Positions 15,378 through 25,367 of a DNA stretch of 54,968 bases are shown one piece after another. This stretch comes from Rhodobacterales bacterium (GTDB lineage: Bacteria; Pseudomonadota; Alphaproteobacteria; Rhodobacterales; Rhodobacteraceae), in contig JAAFHX010000001.1 in NCBI GenBank assembly GCA_013297695.1, forward strand, positions 1 through 54,968. The letters are read 5' to 3'. Made by a program: the position numbers and the translations under genes. Below the pieces are notes generated by a model. It searched no databases. It was given only the letters and a program-made list of their open reading frames with translations, and was not told the origin of the DNA. Positions within the stretch are counted from its first letter, which is position 1. Each line of letters starts with the position of its first letter.

Positions 15378-18300
15378 ATGTCGATCAAAGCCAGCATCCA
15401 CCACCTGACGCATTACCGCTATGACCGCCCGGTGATCCTGGGGCCGCAGGTGATCCGCCTGCGCCCGGCACCGCACAGCCGGACCCGGGTCATCAGCCAT
15501 TCGCTGAAGGTCAGCCCGGGCGGGCATTTCGTGAACCATCAGCAGGACCCCTACGGCAACTGGCTGGCGCGCTTCGTCTTTCCCGAACCGGTCATGGAAC
15601 TGAAGATCGAGGTCGATCTGGTTGCCGACATGACCGTTTACAATCCCTTCGACTTCTTCGTCGAGGAAGCGGCAGAGGTCTGGCCTTTCGACTATCCGCC
15701 GGACATCGCGCCGGACCTGGTGATCTACCGCACGCCGGAACCGGCCGGGCCGCATCTGGCGAATTTTCTGGCGAAAATTCCGCGCACCCCGCAGCGGACG
15801 GTCGATTTCGTGGTCGGCCTGAACGCGGCGGTGTCGCGCGAGGTGGGCTATGTGATCCGGATGGAACCCGGGGTGCAGACGCCGGAAGAGACGTTCACCC
15901 GCGGCACCGGGTCGTGCCGCGACAGTTCCTGGCTGCTGGTGCAGGCGCTGCGGCATCTGGGCTTTGCGGCGCGCTTCGTCTCGGGCTACCTGATCCAGTT
16001 GAAACCCGATCTCGAGGCGCTGGACGGGCCGTCGGGCACACAGGTCGATTTCACCGACCTGCATGCCTGGGCCGAGGTCTATCTGCCCGGTGCAGGCTGG
16101 ATCGGGCTGGACCCGACCAGCGGACTTCTGACCGGCGAAAGCCACATTCCGCTGGCCGCCACCCCGCATTACCGCAATGCCGCGCCGATCTCGGGCCTTG
16201 CCAGCTTTGCCGAGGTGGACTTTGCCTTTGACATGCGCGTGTCGCGCGTGGCCGAGCATCCGCGGATCACCAAGCCGTTCTCAGACGACGCCTGGGCAGA
16301 CCTGGATGCGCTTGGCCGCAAGGTCGATGCGGCCCTGGCGGCGGGCGACGTGCGCCTGACCATGGGCGGCGAGCCCACCTTTGTGTCCATCGACGATTTC
16401 GAATCGGCGGAATGGAACACCGCTGCCGTGGGGCCGACCAAGCGCGTGCTGGCCGACCGGCTGATCCGCCGGTTGCGCGACCGCTTCGCGCCCGGCGGGT
16501 TCCTGCATTACGGGCAGGGCAAGTGGTATCCGGGCGAGACGCTGCCGCGCTGGACCTTCTCGCTGTACTGGCGGCGCGATGGCGAACCGGTCTGGTCCAA
16601 CCCTGCGCTGATCGCCGAGGAAGGCGCGCACACCGGCGTGACCGCGCTCGACGCGCAGGAGCTGCTGCGCGAGATGGCCGCCGATCTGGGGCTGGAGGAG
16701 GACTGCATACTTCCCGCCTTCGAGGACCCGGCCACCTGGCTGGTGAAAGAGGCGAACCTGCCCGCCAACGTGACGCCCGAGAATTCCGAACTGAAAGACC
16801 CCGAGGCGCGGCACCGCATGGCCACCGTCTTTGCGCGCGGACTGACCGAGCCTTCGGGATTCATCCTGCCGGTGCAAAGCTGGCAGGCGCGTGCCAGGCC
16901 TGCGCGGCGCTGGCGGACCGAGAAATGGCGGCTGCGGCGCGGCTACATGCTCCTGGTGCCGGGCGACAGCCCGGTGGGCTATCGTCTGCCGTTGGACAGT
17001 CTGCCGTGGATTCCGGCCAGCCAGTATCCATTTGTCAACCCGACGGACCCGACCGAGGACCGCGCACCGCTGCCCCCAGTGGACCCGATCGACCCCGAAC
17101 GGCGCAGCCAGCCGCGCGCCAGTTTCGTCGCCGCCGCGCCCCAGGGCGACCAGATCAGCCAAGGGTCACCCATCGCCGAGGTGGACGGATACATCCGCAC
17201 CGCCCTGTCGGTGGAACCGCGCGACGGGCGGCTTTGCGTGTTCATGCCGCCGGTGGTCAGCCTGGAGGATTACCTTGACCTCTTGCGCGCGGCCGAGGCC
17301 GCCGCCCTGCGCCTGGGACTGCCGGTTCATATCGAGGGCTATGCCCCGCCGCATGACCCGCGCCTGAACGTGATCCGCGTGGCCCCCGACCCGGGCGTGA
17401 TCGAGGTGAACATCCATCCGGCCCATTCGTGGGAGGATTGCGTGGCGATCACCACGGCGGTCTATGAGGAGGCGCGGCAAAGCCGCCTTGGTGCCGACAA
17501 GTTCATGATCGACGGCAAGCACGCAGGCACCGGCGGCGGCAACCATGTGGTCGTGGGCGGCCAGACCCCGAACGACAGCCCCTTTCTGCGCCGCCCCGAC
17601 CTGTTGCGCAGCCTGATCCTGCAATGGAACCGCCACCCGTCGCTGTCCTACCTATTCTCGGGCCTGTTCATCGGCCCGACCAGCCAGGCCCCGCGCATCG
17701 ACGAGGCGCGGCACGACAGCCTCTACGAGCTGGAAATCGCGCTGAACCAGATTCCGCCGCCGGGGCAGGGGATGGCACCGATGCCCTGGCTGGTGGATCG
17801 GCTTCTGCGCAACATCCTGACCGATGTGACCGGCAACACCCATCGGGCCGAGATCTGCATCGACAAGCTCTATTCTCCCGACGGCCCGACCGGCCGCCTA
17901 GGTCTGGTGGAATTCCGCGGCTTCGAGATGCCGCCCGACGCGCGGATGAGCCTGGCCCAGCAGTTGCTGATCCGCGCGATGGTGGCGCGGTTCTGGGCGG
18001 CACCCCTGACCGGCGATCTGACCCGCTGGGGCACCACCCTGCAGGACCGCTTCATGCTTCCGCATTTCGTCTGGGACGATTTCCGCGACGTGCTGGCCGA
18101 CCTGACGCGCCACGGCTTTCCGATGCGCGACGACTGGTTCGAGGCGCAGGCCGAATTCCGTTTCCCCTTCTGCGGCGAGGTCGAATACGAAGGCGTGCAT
18201 CTGGAATTGCGGCAGGCGCTGGAGCCCTGGCATGTGCTGGGCGAAACGGGGGCCATCGGCGGCACCGTGCGCTACACCGACAGTTCGGTGGAACGGATGC

Positions 18301-18707
18301 AGGTCAGGCTGACCACGACAGACCCCGGGCGCTATGCGGTGGCCTGCAACGGGCGGCAGGTGCCGCTGACGGCGACGGGCGGGGGGACTGCGGTTGCGGG
18401 TGTGCGGTTCAAGGCGTGGCAGCCGCCAAGCGGCTTTCACCCCGTGCTGCCGGTCAATGCACCGCTGACTTTCGATGTGTTCGATACCTGGTCGGGCCGG
18501 GCGATTGGCGGCTGCGTCTATCACGTCGCCCATCCGGGCGGGCGCAGCTATGACACCTTCCCGGTGAACGGAAACGAGGCCGAGGCGCGACGCCTTGCGC
18601 GGTTTTCCCCGCATGGCCACACCCCGGGCCTGTACGCACCGCCCCGGGAAACCCCGCATCGCGAGTTCCCGATGACGCTTGACCTGCGCCGTCCGCCGGG
18701 CCTCTGA
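15378..18707 (+). CDS. Transglutaminase-like protein with C-terminal DUF2126 domain
   Basis: A 1109-residue protein, first of a three-gene cassette. Residues 1 to about 100 form the beta-rich transglutaminase N-terminal domain ('[28 protein letters not shown]'). The thiol-protease-like core follows with an apparently complete triad: Cys about 180 in '[13 protein letters not shown]', His about 228 in '[12 protein letters not shown]', and Asp about 244 in 'IGLDPTSG'. From about residue 300 to the end lies DUF2126, with '[12 protein letters not shown]', '[12 protein letters not shown]', '[12 protein letters not shown]' and '[14 protein letters not shown]', a glutamine-synthetase/amidoligase-like segment by comparative prediction. 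No signal peptide is seen, so it is probably cytoplasmic. ATG at 15378 follows the hemC repeat by about 100 bases. The biochemical function is unknown; peptide ligation or cleavage is the main hypothesis. Confidence 0.88.
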   Translation: MSIKASIHHLTHYRYDRPVILGPQVIRLRPAPHSRTRVISHSLKVSPGGHFVNHQQDPYGNWLARFVFPEPVMELKIEVDLVADMTVYNPFDFFVEEAAEVWPFDYPPDIAPDLVIYRTPEPAGPHLANFLAKIPRTPQRTVDFVVGLNAAVSREVGYVIRMEPGVQTPEETFTRGTGSCRDSSWLLVQALRHLGFAARFVSGYLIQLKPDLEALDGPSGTQVDFTDLHAWAEVYLPGAGWIGLDPTSGLLTGESHIPLAATPHYRNAAPISGLASFAEVDFAFDMRVSRVAEHPRITKPFSDDAWADLDALGRKVDAALAAGDVRLTMGGEPTFVSIDDFESAEWNTAAVGPTKRVLADRLIRRLRDRFAPGGFLHYGQGKWYPGETLPRWTFSLYWRRDGEPVWSNPALIAEEGAHTGVTALDAQELLREMAADLGLEEDCILPAFEDPATWLVKEANLPANVTPENSELKDPEARHRMATVFARGLTEPSGFILPVQSWQARARPARRWRTEKWRLRRGYMLLVPGDSPVGYRLPLDSLPWIPASQYPFVNPTDPTEDRAPLPPVDPIDPERRSQPRASFVAAAPQGDQISQGSPIAEVDGYIRTALSVEPRDGRLCVFMPPVVSLEDYLDLLRAAEAAALRLGLPVHIEGYAPPHDPRLNVIRVAPDPGVIEVNIHPAHSWEDCVAITTAVYEEARQSRLGADKFMIDGKHAGTGGGNHVVVGGQTPNDSPFLRRPDLLRSLILQWNRHPSLSYLFSGLFIGPTSQAPRIDEARHDSLYELEIALNQIPPPGQGMAPMPWLVDRLLRNILTDVTGNTHRAEICIDKLYSPDGPTGRLGLVEFRGFEMPPDARMSLAQQLLIRAMVARFWAAPLTGDLTRWGTTLQDRFMLPHFVWDDFRDVLADLTRHGFPMRDDWFEAQAEFRFPFCGEVEYEGVHLELRQALEPWHVLGETGAIGGTVRYTDSSVERMQVRLTTTDPGRYAVACNGRQVPLTATGGGTAVAGVRFKAWQPPSGFHPVLPVNAPLTFDVFDTWSGRAIGGCVYHVAHPGGRSYDTFPVNGNEAEARRLARFSPHGHTPGLYAPPRETPHREFPMTLDLRRPPGL

Positions 18708-18713
18708 TCCGGC

Positions 18714-21101
18714 ATGGACCCGCGCCCGTCAGACGCCGCCCGCCTGCCGAAAGTTCTGGCACGCTACGCGCCGCTTGCGGGCGTGTCGGACGAGCTGCTT
18801 GATCCGGCGGGCCGCATCCGGCCGGTCTGGCGAGGGTTGATCCGGCATCTGGATGCCCTGTCGCCGCAGGCGATGGCGGCACGGTTCGAACGGGGGGACC
18901 AGTATCTGCGCGATGCGGGGGTGTTCTTTCGCCAGTATGATGCCGGGTCTTCGACCGAACGGGCCTGGCCGCTCAGCCATGTGCCGGTGCTGATCGAAGA
19001 GGCGGAATGGACGCGCATCGCCGCCGGTCTGATCCAGCGCGCCGACCTGCTGGAAGCGGTGATGGCCGACCTTTACGGCCCGAACCGGCTGGTCGCCGAT
19101 GGCCACCTTCCGCCCGCGCTGATCGCGTCGAATCCTGAATGGCTGCGTCCGCTGGTGGGGGTGGCACCGCGCGGCGGCAGCCATCTGCACTTTCTGGCGT
19201 TCGAGATCGGGCGGGGACCCGATGGCACCTGGTGGGTGCTGGGGGATCGGACGCAAGCCCCTTCGGGTGCGGGCTTTGCGTTGGAAAACCGGGTGGCCAC
19301 CGCGCGCATCTATTCCGAGATCTATGCCGAGGCGCAGGTGCATCGCCTTGCCGGGTTCTTCCGGACCTTCCGCGACGCGCTGCAGGGGCTGCGCAGCGAT
19401 GCCGCAAGCCAGGTCGGCATCCTGACGCCGGGGCCGATGAACGAGACCTATTTCGAACATGCCTACATCGCCCGCTATCTGGGCGTGTCGCTGTTGCAGG
19501 GCGAGGATCTCACCGTTTCCGACGGGCAGTTGATGATCCGCACCGTAGCGGGCCTGCGCCCGCTGTCGGTGCTGTGGCGGCGGCTGGACGGTGCCTGGGC
19601 CGACCCGCTGGAGCTGGATGCGCGGTCGCGTCTGGGCACGCCGGGGCTCGTCGGCGCGCTGCGGCGCGGGTCGGTGACCATGGTCAATGCGCTTGGGTCG
19701 GGCGTGCTGGAAAGCCGCGCCTTCCTTGCCTTTCTGCCGCGCCTTTCCCGCGCGCTGACCGGCGAGCCGCTGCTGTTGCCGAACATCGCGACCTGGTGGT
19801 GCGGTCAGGCGCGGGAACGGGCGCATGTCGCGGCCAATCTGGGCCGCATGGTGCTGTCGGATGCCCTGTCCACCCGCCAGCCGTTTGACGACCTGAACCC
19901 GGCGCTGCGCACGGTGCCCTCGGGTGCCGACCCCGCCGAATGGCTGGCCGCCGAGGGCGAGGGGCTGGTCGCGCAGGAAGCGGTCAAGCTTTCGACCACC
20001 CCGGCCGAAGTGGGCGGCGGGCTGACCCCCCGCCCGATGAGCCTGCGGGTCTTTCTGGCCCGGACGGCGACCGGCTGGCAGGTCATGCCGGGTGGCTTTG
20101 CCCGGATCGGCCGGTCGGCCGACCCGGCTGCCGTGGCGATGCAGCGCGGCGGTGCTGCGGCCGATGTCTGGATCGTCAGCGAGGCCCGGGTCGATGCCGC
20201 CGCGACATTGAACCCCCTTTCGGGTCCCTATGTGCGTCCGCAGCAGGGCGACCTGCCGACCCGTGCCGCCGACAACCTGTTCTGGCTGGGCCGCTATGTC
20301 GAACGCACCGAAGGCATGATGCGGCTGCTGCGCGCCCGGAACGTGCGGCTTGCCGTCACGGCAAACCCCGATGCGCCCCTGCTGACGCTGGCCGATCCGC
20401 TGTTCGAGGCCTTTGGCGTCGACCCGACCGAGGGAATCCCCAAGGCGCTGATCGAGACGCTTGGATCGGCCATCTATTCGGCTGGGCAGGTGCGCGACCG
20501 CTTCTCGCCCGATGGCTGGTCGGCGCTGGCCGATCTGAACAAGACCGCCCGCCGCATGGCGGAACGCGTGACCCCCGGCGACGATGCGGCCCGCGCCGTG
20601 GGGGCGCTGTTGCGCAAGCTGACCGGGTTTTCCGGTCTGGTGCATGAAAACATGTACCGCTTCACCGGCTGGCGGTTTCTGGAACTGGGGCGGTTCCATG
20701 AACGTGCGATGGGCATGGCGGCCCTGCTGGCAACCTTTGCCGACCCCGCGGCACCCGACGGGGCGCTCGACATGGCGGTGGAAATCGGCGATTCGGTGAT
20801 GACCCATCGACGCCGCTTTTCGCTGACCACCTCGCGCCCCACCGTCATCGACCTTCTGGCGCTGGACGAGATGAACCCGCGCGCAATCCTGTACCAGTTG
20901 GAGGGTATCCGCACGCAGGTTGCCTATCTGCCCGATGCCACCCGCGACGGCCACCTGTCGGACCTGTCGCGGGCTGTCCTGCGCTGTCACACGGCGCTGG
21001 CGACCGAACTGCCCGAGGATCTGGATACGGCGTCGCTGTGGGCGCTGCATGGCCAGATTGCGGGTCTGTCCGACCTTCTGACACAGACCTACCTGCGCTG
21101 A
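18714..21101 (+). CDS. Circularly permuted ATP-grasp protein fused to an Alpha-E domain
   Basis: A 795-residue fusion. Residues 1 to about 490 are the circularly permuted ATP-grasp type 2 domain (formerly DUF404/DUF407): 'FERGDQYLRDAGVFFRQYD', 'HVPVLIEEAEWTRIAAGLIQR', 'ILTPGPMNETYFEHAYIARYLGV' and 'MVNALGSGVLESRAFLAFLP'. From about residue 518 the Alpha-E domain (DUF403) begins with 'ADNLFWLGRYVERTEGMMRLLRARN' and continues helical to the end. ATP-grasp enzymes ligate a carboxylate to an amine, so this is the predicted ligase of the cassette. The two domains are often separate genes; here they are fused. It starts six bases after the DUF2126 gene and its stop overlaps the next start (TGATG), so all three are co-translated. 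Confidence 0.88.
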   Translation: MDPRPSDAARLPKVLARYAPLAGVSDELLDPAGRIRPVWRGLIRHLDALSPQAMAARFERGDQYLRDAGVFFRQYDAGSSTERAWPLSHVPVLIEEAEWTRIAAGLIQRADLLEAVMADLYGPNRLVADGHLPPALIASNPEWLRPLVGVAPRGGSHLHFLAFEIGRGPDGTWWVLGDRTQAPSGAGFALENRVATARIYSEIYAEAQVHRLAGFFRTFRDALQGLRSDAASQVGILTPGPMNETYFEHAYIARYLGVSLLQGEDLTVSDGQLMIRTVAGLRPLSVLWRRLDGAWADPLELDARSRLGTPGLVGALRRGSVTMVNALGSGVLESRAFLAFLPRLSRALTGEPLLLPNIATWWCGQARERAHVAANLGRMVLSDALSTRQPFDDLNPALRTVPSGADPAEWLAAEGEGLVAQEAVKLSTTPAEVGGGLTPRPMSLRVFLARTATGWQVMPGGFARIGRSADPAAVAMQRGGAAADVWIVSEARVDAAATLNPLSGPYVRPQQGDLPTRAADNLFWLGRYVERTEGMMRLLRARNVRLAVTANPDAPLLTLADPLFEAFGVDPTEGIPKALIETLGSAIYSAGQVRDRFSPDGWSALADLNKTARRMAERVTPGDDAARAVGALLRKLTGFSGLVHENMYRFTGWRFLELGRFHERAMGMAALLATFADPAAPDGALDMAVEIGDSVMTHRRRFSLTTSRPTVIDLLALDEMNPRAILYQLEGIRTQVAYLPDATRDGHLSDLSRAVLRCHTALATELPEDLDTASLWALHGQIAGLSDLLTQTYLR

Positions 21102-21994
21102 TGATCTACGACCTGCGCCTTCGCATCGCCTATGGATTTGACGCCCCCACCGGCGGCGGGCGGCACCACCTGCGGCTGCACCCTGCCACGATTCCGGGGG
21201 TGCAGAAGGTGATCTCGTCGCGCATCACGGTTGCCCCGGTGCCGTCGGAACGGGCCGAGTTCACCGATTTCTTCGGCAACCGCGTGACCGACGTGGCGAT
21301 CCCGGCGGGGCAGGACGAAATCACCTTTGCCGCCACGGCCCGGGTGGAACGGCTGATCCGCCCGCCCGAAGCGGACCTGTCGCCCCCGCTGTCAGCGCTT
21401 GGCGCGGAACTGGGCACTGTGCGCGATCTGGGGTCGGCAGCGCCGCTGCACTATCTTGGGGCGTCGCCCCGCATCCGGCCCTGGGACGCGGTGCAGGCCT
21501 ATGCGGCCGAAATGGTGGCCGATGCGGCAACCCTGGTCGAGGCGGTGCGCGACCTGGGGCTGGCGCTGCACCGCGACATGGCCTTCGACCCCGAGGCGAC
21601 AACGGTTGACACCTTGCCCGAAGAGGCGTTCGCGGCGCGGTCGGGCGTCTGTCAGGATTTCGCGCAGGTGATGATCGCGGGATTGCGCGGGCTGGGCGTG
21701 CCTGCGGCCTATGTCTCGGGCTATCTGCGCACCGTGCCGCCGCCCGGAAAGCCCCGGCTGGAAGGGGCAGATGCGATGCATGCCTGGGTGCGCGCCTGGT
21801 GCGGGCGCGATGCGGGATGGATCGAATTCGACCCGACCAACGCGATGTTCGTCGGCACCGATCACATCGTGGTGGCGCAGGGGCGCGACTACGGCGATGC
21901 GGCCCCCGTGGCGGGCGTGCTGCGGCTGGCGGGGGCGCAATCCAGCCATCAGGCGGTGGATGTGATCGCCCGCGATTCCGTGCCCCCCAAATGA
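21101..21994 (+). CDS. Transglutaminase-like cysteine protease-fold protein
   Basis: A 297-residue protein, third gene of the cassette. The N-terminal beta domain ('YDLRLRIAYGFDAPTGGGRHHLRLHP') is followed by a core with a full catalytic triad: Cys about 183 in 'SGVCQDFAQVMIAGLR', His about 227 in 'ADAMHAWVRAW', and Asp about 244 in 'WIEFDPTNAMF'. It is shorter than the first transglutaminase and lacks DUF2126. The ATG at 21101 overlaps the stop of the ATP-grasp gene, so it was preferred to a longer reading from 21038 that would run inside that gene. It is probably a hydrolase or transferase acting on the product of the ligase. A strong hairpin follows immediately. Confidence 0.88.
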   Translation: MIYDLRLRIAYGFDAPTGGGRHHLRLHPATIPGVQKVISSRITVAPVPSERAEFTDFFGNRVTDVAIPAGQDEITFAATARVERLIRPPEADLSPPLSALGAELGTVRDLGSAAPLHYLGASPRIRPWDAVQAYAAEMVADAATLVEAVRDLGLALHRDMAFDPEATTVDTLPEEAFAARSGVCQDFAQVMIAGLRGLGVPAAYVSGYLRTVPPPGKPRLEGADAMHAWVRAWCGRDAGWIEFDPTNAMFVGTDHIVVAQGRDYGDAAPVAGVLRLAGAQSSHQAVDVIARDSVPPK

Positions 21995-21996
21995 CC

Positions 21997-22019
21997 TCGG
22001 CCGGGCAGTGCCCGGCCGA
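21997..22019. terminator. Strong hairpin closing the transglutaminase/ATP-grasp cassette
   Basis: A perfect 10-bp inverted repeat, TCGGCCGGGC (21997-22006) and GCCCGGCCGA (22010-22019), with a three-base loop, starts three bases after the stop codon. It separates the cassette from the converging RND transporter gene. There is no T run. The stem is very GC-rich and would be highly stable. Confidence 0.75.
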
Positions 22020-22044
22020 ACCTGTCCGGCGGGATGATGACCCG

Positions 22045-25000
22045 CTATTCCGCCGCGTCCAGACGCGGCAGGGCGCGTGGCATCACGCCGTCAAGCCGCC
22101 CGATGCGCGCCTCCAGTGCCCTGATCTCGGCCTCGCGCGCCGCATCCCGCGCCACGATCTGCGCGGCAAGTTCCTCGGGCTGCGGCACATGCGGTTCCAC
22201 CTCTTTCTTGCCGACAAGCCGGCCGAAAATCTTGCCCATCAGCCAGGACAGATCATCCATGATGAGGAAGAACGACGGCACGATCACCAGGCTCAGCACG
22301 GTCGAGACGATGATCCCGCCGATCACCGCAATCGCCATGGGCGCGCGGAACGACCCCCCCTCGCCCACACCAAGCGCCGATGGCAGCATGCCGGCCGACA
22401 TCGCGATAGAGGTCATCACGATGGGCCGTGCCCGCTTGTGGCCCGCCTCGATCACGGCCTGCAGGCGGTTCATGCCCTCGTGCATCATCACCACCGCGAA
22501 ATCCACCAGCAGGATCGCGTTCTTGGTCACGATGCCCATCAGCATCAGGATACCGATCAGCACCGGCATCGACACCGGGTTTCCGGTAAAGATCAGCGCC
22601 GCCGCCACGCCGCCGATGGCCAGGGGCAGGCTGAACAGAATGGTGAACGGCTGGATCACCGACGAGAACAGCAGGATCAGCACCGTCAGCACCAGCATCA
22701 GGCCCAGGATCATGGCATTGCCGAAACTGGCGGTCAGTTCGTTCTGGATCTCGGCATCGCCCGATTCCAGCACCCGCACGGTCGGCGGCAGTTCGACGCC
22801 GTCCACCAGTTCCTTGAACCGGGCCGATGCCGTGCCAAGCGCCACGCCCACCGGCAGGTTCGCACCGATGGTGGCGTTGCGTTCGCGGTTGAGGCGCGTG
22901 ATCTTGCTGGGCCCTTCGGCGATGCGCACATCGGCCACCGCCGAAAGCGGAACCGTGCCGCCAGTCGCCGTGTTCACCTTCAGCGCGCCCAGACGGGCGA
23001 TGTCGGACCGCGAGTCATCATTCAGCCGCACGCGGATCGGGATCAGCCGATTGTCCAGCGAGACCTTGGCCAGCGCGGCATCGGCATCGCCGATGGTCGC
23101 CACCCGCACCACCTGTGCGATGTCCTGGGTGGTGACACCCAGCCGGGCCGCCTCTTCCTGGCGCGGGGTGATCTGAACTTCGGGGCGCGGCAGCGCGCCG
23201 GTAGAGGCGACGTTTGCGAGCAGCGGGTCGCCGCGCAGCGCGGATTCCAGCCGCGCCACCGCGATGCCCAGATCAGCCTCGTTCGCCGACCGGATCGAGA
23301 ACGAGATGTCGCGTTCGCCCCGGTCGTTCAGCTTGAAGGCCCGCACATCCGGAATATCGGCCAGCCGGGCGAAGATTTCAGCCTCGATCTGGTTCTGCGG
23401 CACCTGACGGCCCGTCGATTTCGTTGGCGGCAGCAACGATCCGACCACTGGCAGGCTGCGGGCGATGCTTTCCAGCTTGTGCAGCAGGGTATGGTCCAGC
23501 TTGTACAGAAGCACTGTCACACTGGCATTGCGCACATCAAGATCGCCGGTCGGCGACGATCCGCCCAGCACAAAGATGTTCTCGATCCCTTCGATGTCCC
23601 TGATCCTTGCCACGATCTTCTGGGTCGTGGCATCGGTGTCCGCCAGCGTCGATCCCGGGGGCAGTTCCACGCTGACCGGAACGCGGCTGACGTCTTCCGG
23701 CGGGATGAAGCTGCCGGGAATCTGCGCCATGAAGAAAAGCGATACCGCCAGCACCCCGAACGCCGCCGTCAGCGTCAGATACCGCGCCGGCAGGAACCAG
23801 ATCCGCCCGCCGGCCGAGGCCCGGACGAAACGCAGGTAGCCGCGCATCAGCCAGCCATCCTTCTGGTGCTCTTCATGCGCGTCCTTGTCGCGCATGAAAT
23901 AGGCCGCCAGCAGCGGCGTGATGAGGCGGGCCACAAGCAACGAGAACAGCACGGCAACCGCAACGGTCAGCCCGAACTGGCGGAAGTACTGCCCCGGAAT
24001 GCCGGGCATGAACGACACCGGCACAAACACCGCCACGATGGTCAGCGTGGTCGCCACCACCGCAAGCCCGATCTCGTCTGCGGCGTCGATGGCGGCGCGA
24101 TAGGGCGTCTTTCCCATCCGCACATGTCGGGCGATGTTCTCGATCTCGACGATGGCGTCATCGACCAGGATGCCGGTCGCCAGGGTGATCGCCAGAAAGC
24201 TGATGAGGTTCAGCGAAAAGCCCAGCAGGTCCATCACCCAGAAGGTCGGGATCGCCGACAGCGGCAGCGCCACGGCCACGATCAGCGTCGCGCGCCAGTT
24301 GCGCAGGAACAGCATCACCACCAGAACGGCCAGGATCGCGCCCTCGACCAGAGTGTGGATCGCGGCCTCGTAGTTGCCGTAGGTGTAGAACACCGTCTCG
24401 TCCACAAGGTTGATCGACACTTCGGGATGTGCGGCGCGGATCGCATCGACGGCGGTGTTGACCGTCTCGGCCACCGAGACCTCGCTTGCCCCCTTGGCAC
24501 GGAACACCGAGAAGGTGACCACCTGATCGCCGTTGAACCGCGAGAAGGACCGAAGCTCCTTGAACGTGTCGTTCACGGTGCCAAGGTCGTCCAGCCGCAC
24601 GAACCGCCCCGAGGGCAGGGCGATGGTCGTGGCCGCAAGCTCGTCGGCCGACTTGGCCCCGCCAAGCGTCCGGATCGCCTGTTCCCCCGTGCCAAGGCTC
24701 AGGCGGCCCGCGCCGATGTCGGTGTTGGTGGTGCGCAACTGCGCGTTGACCGCCGCCGCCGTGATGCCAAAGCTGTCAAGCTTGACGGGGTCAAGCTCGA
24801 TCCTCACCTCGCGGTCGGCCCCGCCATAGCGGTCCACCCGGCCGATGCCGGGACGCCCCTGAAGCCCGCGCTTGATCGTGTCATCCACGAACCAGGACAG
24901 CTCTTCCAGCGCCATGTCGGGGGCGGAAACGGCAAAGGTCAGGATGGCCTGCCCCTCGACGTCGATCCGGGTCACCACGGGCGCATCGACATCGCCCGGC

Positions 25001-25356
25001 AGATCGCCCCGGATCTGGTCGATGGCATCCTTGGTATCCTGCACGGCCTTGTCCGTCGGCACTTCCATCCGGAATTCGGCGACCGTGGTGGACACCCCGT
25101 CGCTGATCGTGGACTGGACGTTCTTGACCCCGGTGACGCCTGCCACGGCATCCTCGATGATCTTGGTGACCTGGGATTCCATCTCGGCCGGGGCCGCGCC
25201 GGACTGGCTGACCGACACGGCGACTAGCGGCACGTCGATGTTCGGGAACCGCGTGATCGGCAGGCTGTTGAACGACGACCAGCCCAGCCACATCAGCATG
25301 AAGAACGCCAGGATCGGCGCGATGGGGTTCCGGATGGCCCAGGCTGAAAAGTTCAT
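22045..25356 (-). CDS. RND-family efflux pump, inner-membrane permease
   Basis: A 1103-residue proton-driven RND transporter. The N-terminus 'MNFSAWAIRNPIAPILAFFMLMWLGWSSFNSLPITRFPNIDVP' holds the first membrane helix and the family's 'P-N-I-D' start. The TM4 proton-relay motif 'GILVDDAIVEIENIARHVRMG' keeps the adjacent Asp pair seen in AcrB-type pumps. Two large periplasmic loops separate the 12 predicted helices. The last 70 residues are a charged cytoplasmic tail with a coiled-coil look ('AREAEIRALEARIGRL'). It lies 11 bases after the adaptor gene in a TetR-adaptor-pump operon without a local outer-membrane channel. The pattern is HAE1-like, so drugs or hydrophobic compounds are likely; metals are less likely. 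Confidence 0.93.
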   Translation of the reverse strand: MNFSAWAIRNPIAPILAFFMLMWLGWSSFNSLPITRFPNIDVPLVAVSVSQSGAAPAEMESQVTKIIEDAVAGVTGVKNVQSTISDGVSTTVAEFRMEVPTDKAVQDTKDAIDQIRGDLPGDVDAPVVTRIDVEGQAILTFAVSAPDMALEELSWFVDDTIKRGLQGRPGIGRVDRYGGADREVRIELDPVKLDSFGITAAAVNAQLRTTNTDIGAGRLSLGTGEQAIRTLGGAKSADELAATTIALPSGRFVRLDDLGTVNDTFKELRSFSRFNGDQVVTFSVFRAKGASEVSVAETVNTAVDAIRAAHPEVSINLVDETVFYTYGNYEAAIHTLVEGAILAVLVVMLFLRNWRATLIVAVALPLSAIPTFWVMDLLGFSLNLISFLAITLATGILVDDAIVEIENIARHVRMGKTPYRAAIDAADEIGLAVVATTLTIVAVFVPVSFMPGIPGQYFRQFGLTVAVAVLFSLLVARLITPLLAAYFMRDKDAHEEHQKDGWLMRGYLRFVRASAGGRIWFLPARYLTLTAAFGVLAVSLFFMAQIPGSFIPPEDVSRVPVSVELPPGSTLADTDATTQKIVARIRDIEGIENIFVLGGSSPTGDLDVRNASVTVLLYKLDHTLLHKLESIARSLPVVGSLLPPTKSTGRQVPQNQIEAEIFARLADIPDVRAFKLNDRGERDISFSIRSANEADLGIAVARLESALRGDPLLANVASTGALPRPEVQITPRQEEAARLGVTTQDIAQVVRVATIGDADAALAKVSLDNRLIPIRVRLNDDSRSDIARLGALKVNTATGGTVPLSAVADVRIAEGPSKITRLNRERNATIGANLPVGVALGTASARFKELVDGVELPPTVRVLESGDAEIQNELTASFGNAMILGLMLVLTVLILLFSSVIQPFTILFSLPLAIGGVAAALIFTGNPVSMPVLIGILMLMGIVTKNAILLVDFAVVMMHEGMNRLQAVIEAGHKRARPIVMTSIAMSAGMLPSALGVGEGGSFRAPMAIAVIGGIIVSTVLSLVIVPSFFLIMDDLSWLMGKIFGRLVGKKEVEPHVPQPEELAAQIVARDAAREAEIRALEARIGRLDGVMPRALPRLDAAE

Positions 25357-25367
25357 CGTTCTGCCCC

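Noticed and set aside
18729-21050. A 773-codon open frame on the minus strand opposite the ATP-grasp-Alpha-E gene.
   Set aside because: It is the antisense shadow of a well-supported gene; the protein is low-complexity Arg/Gly/Gln/His-rich with no domain, as expected for high-GC antisense frames.
21799-25227. A 1142-codon plus-strand frame covering the RND permease.
   Set aside because: It lies antisense to the RND gene and has Arg/His/Gln-rich sequence without known motifs.
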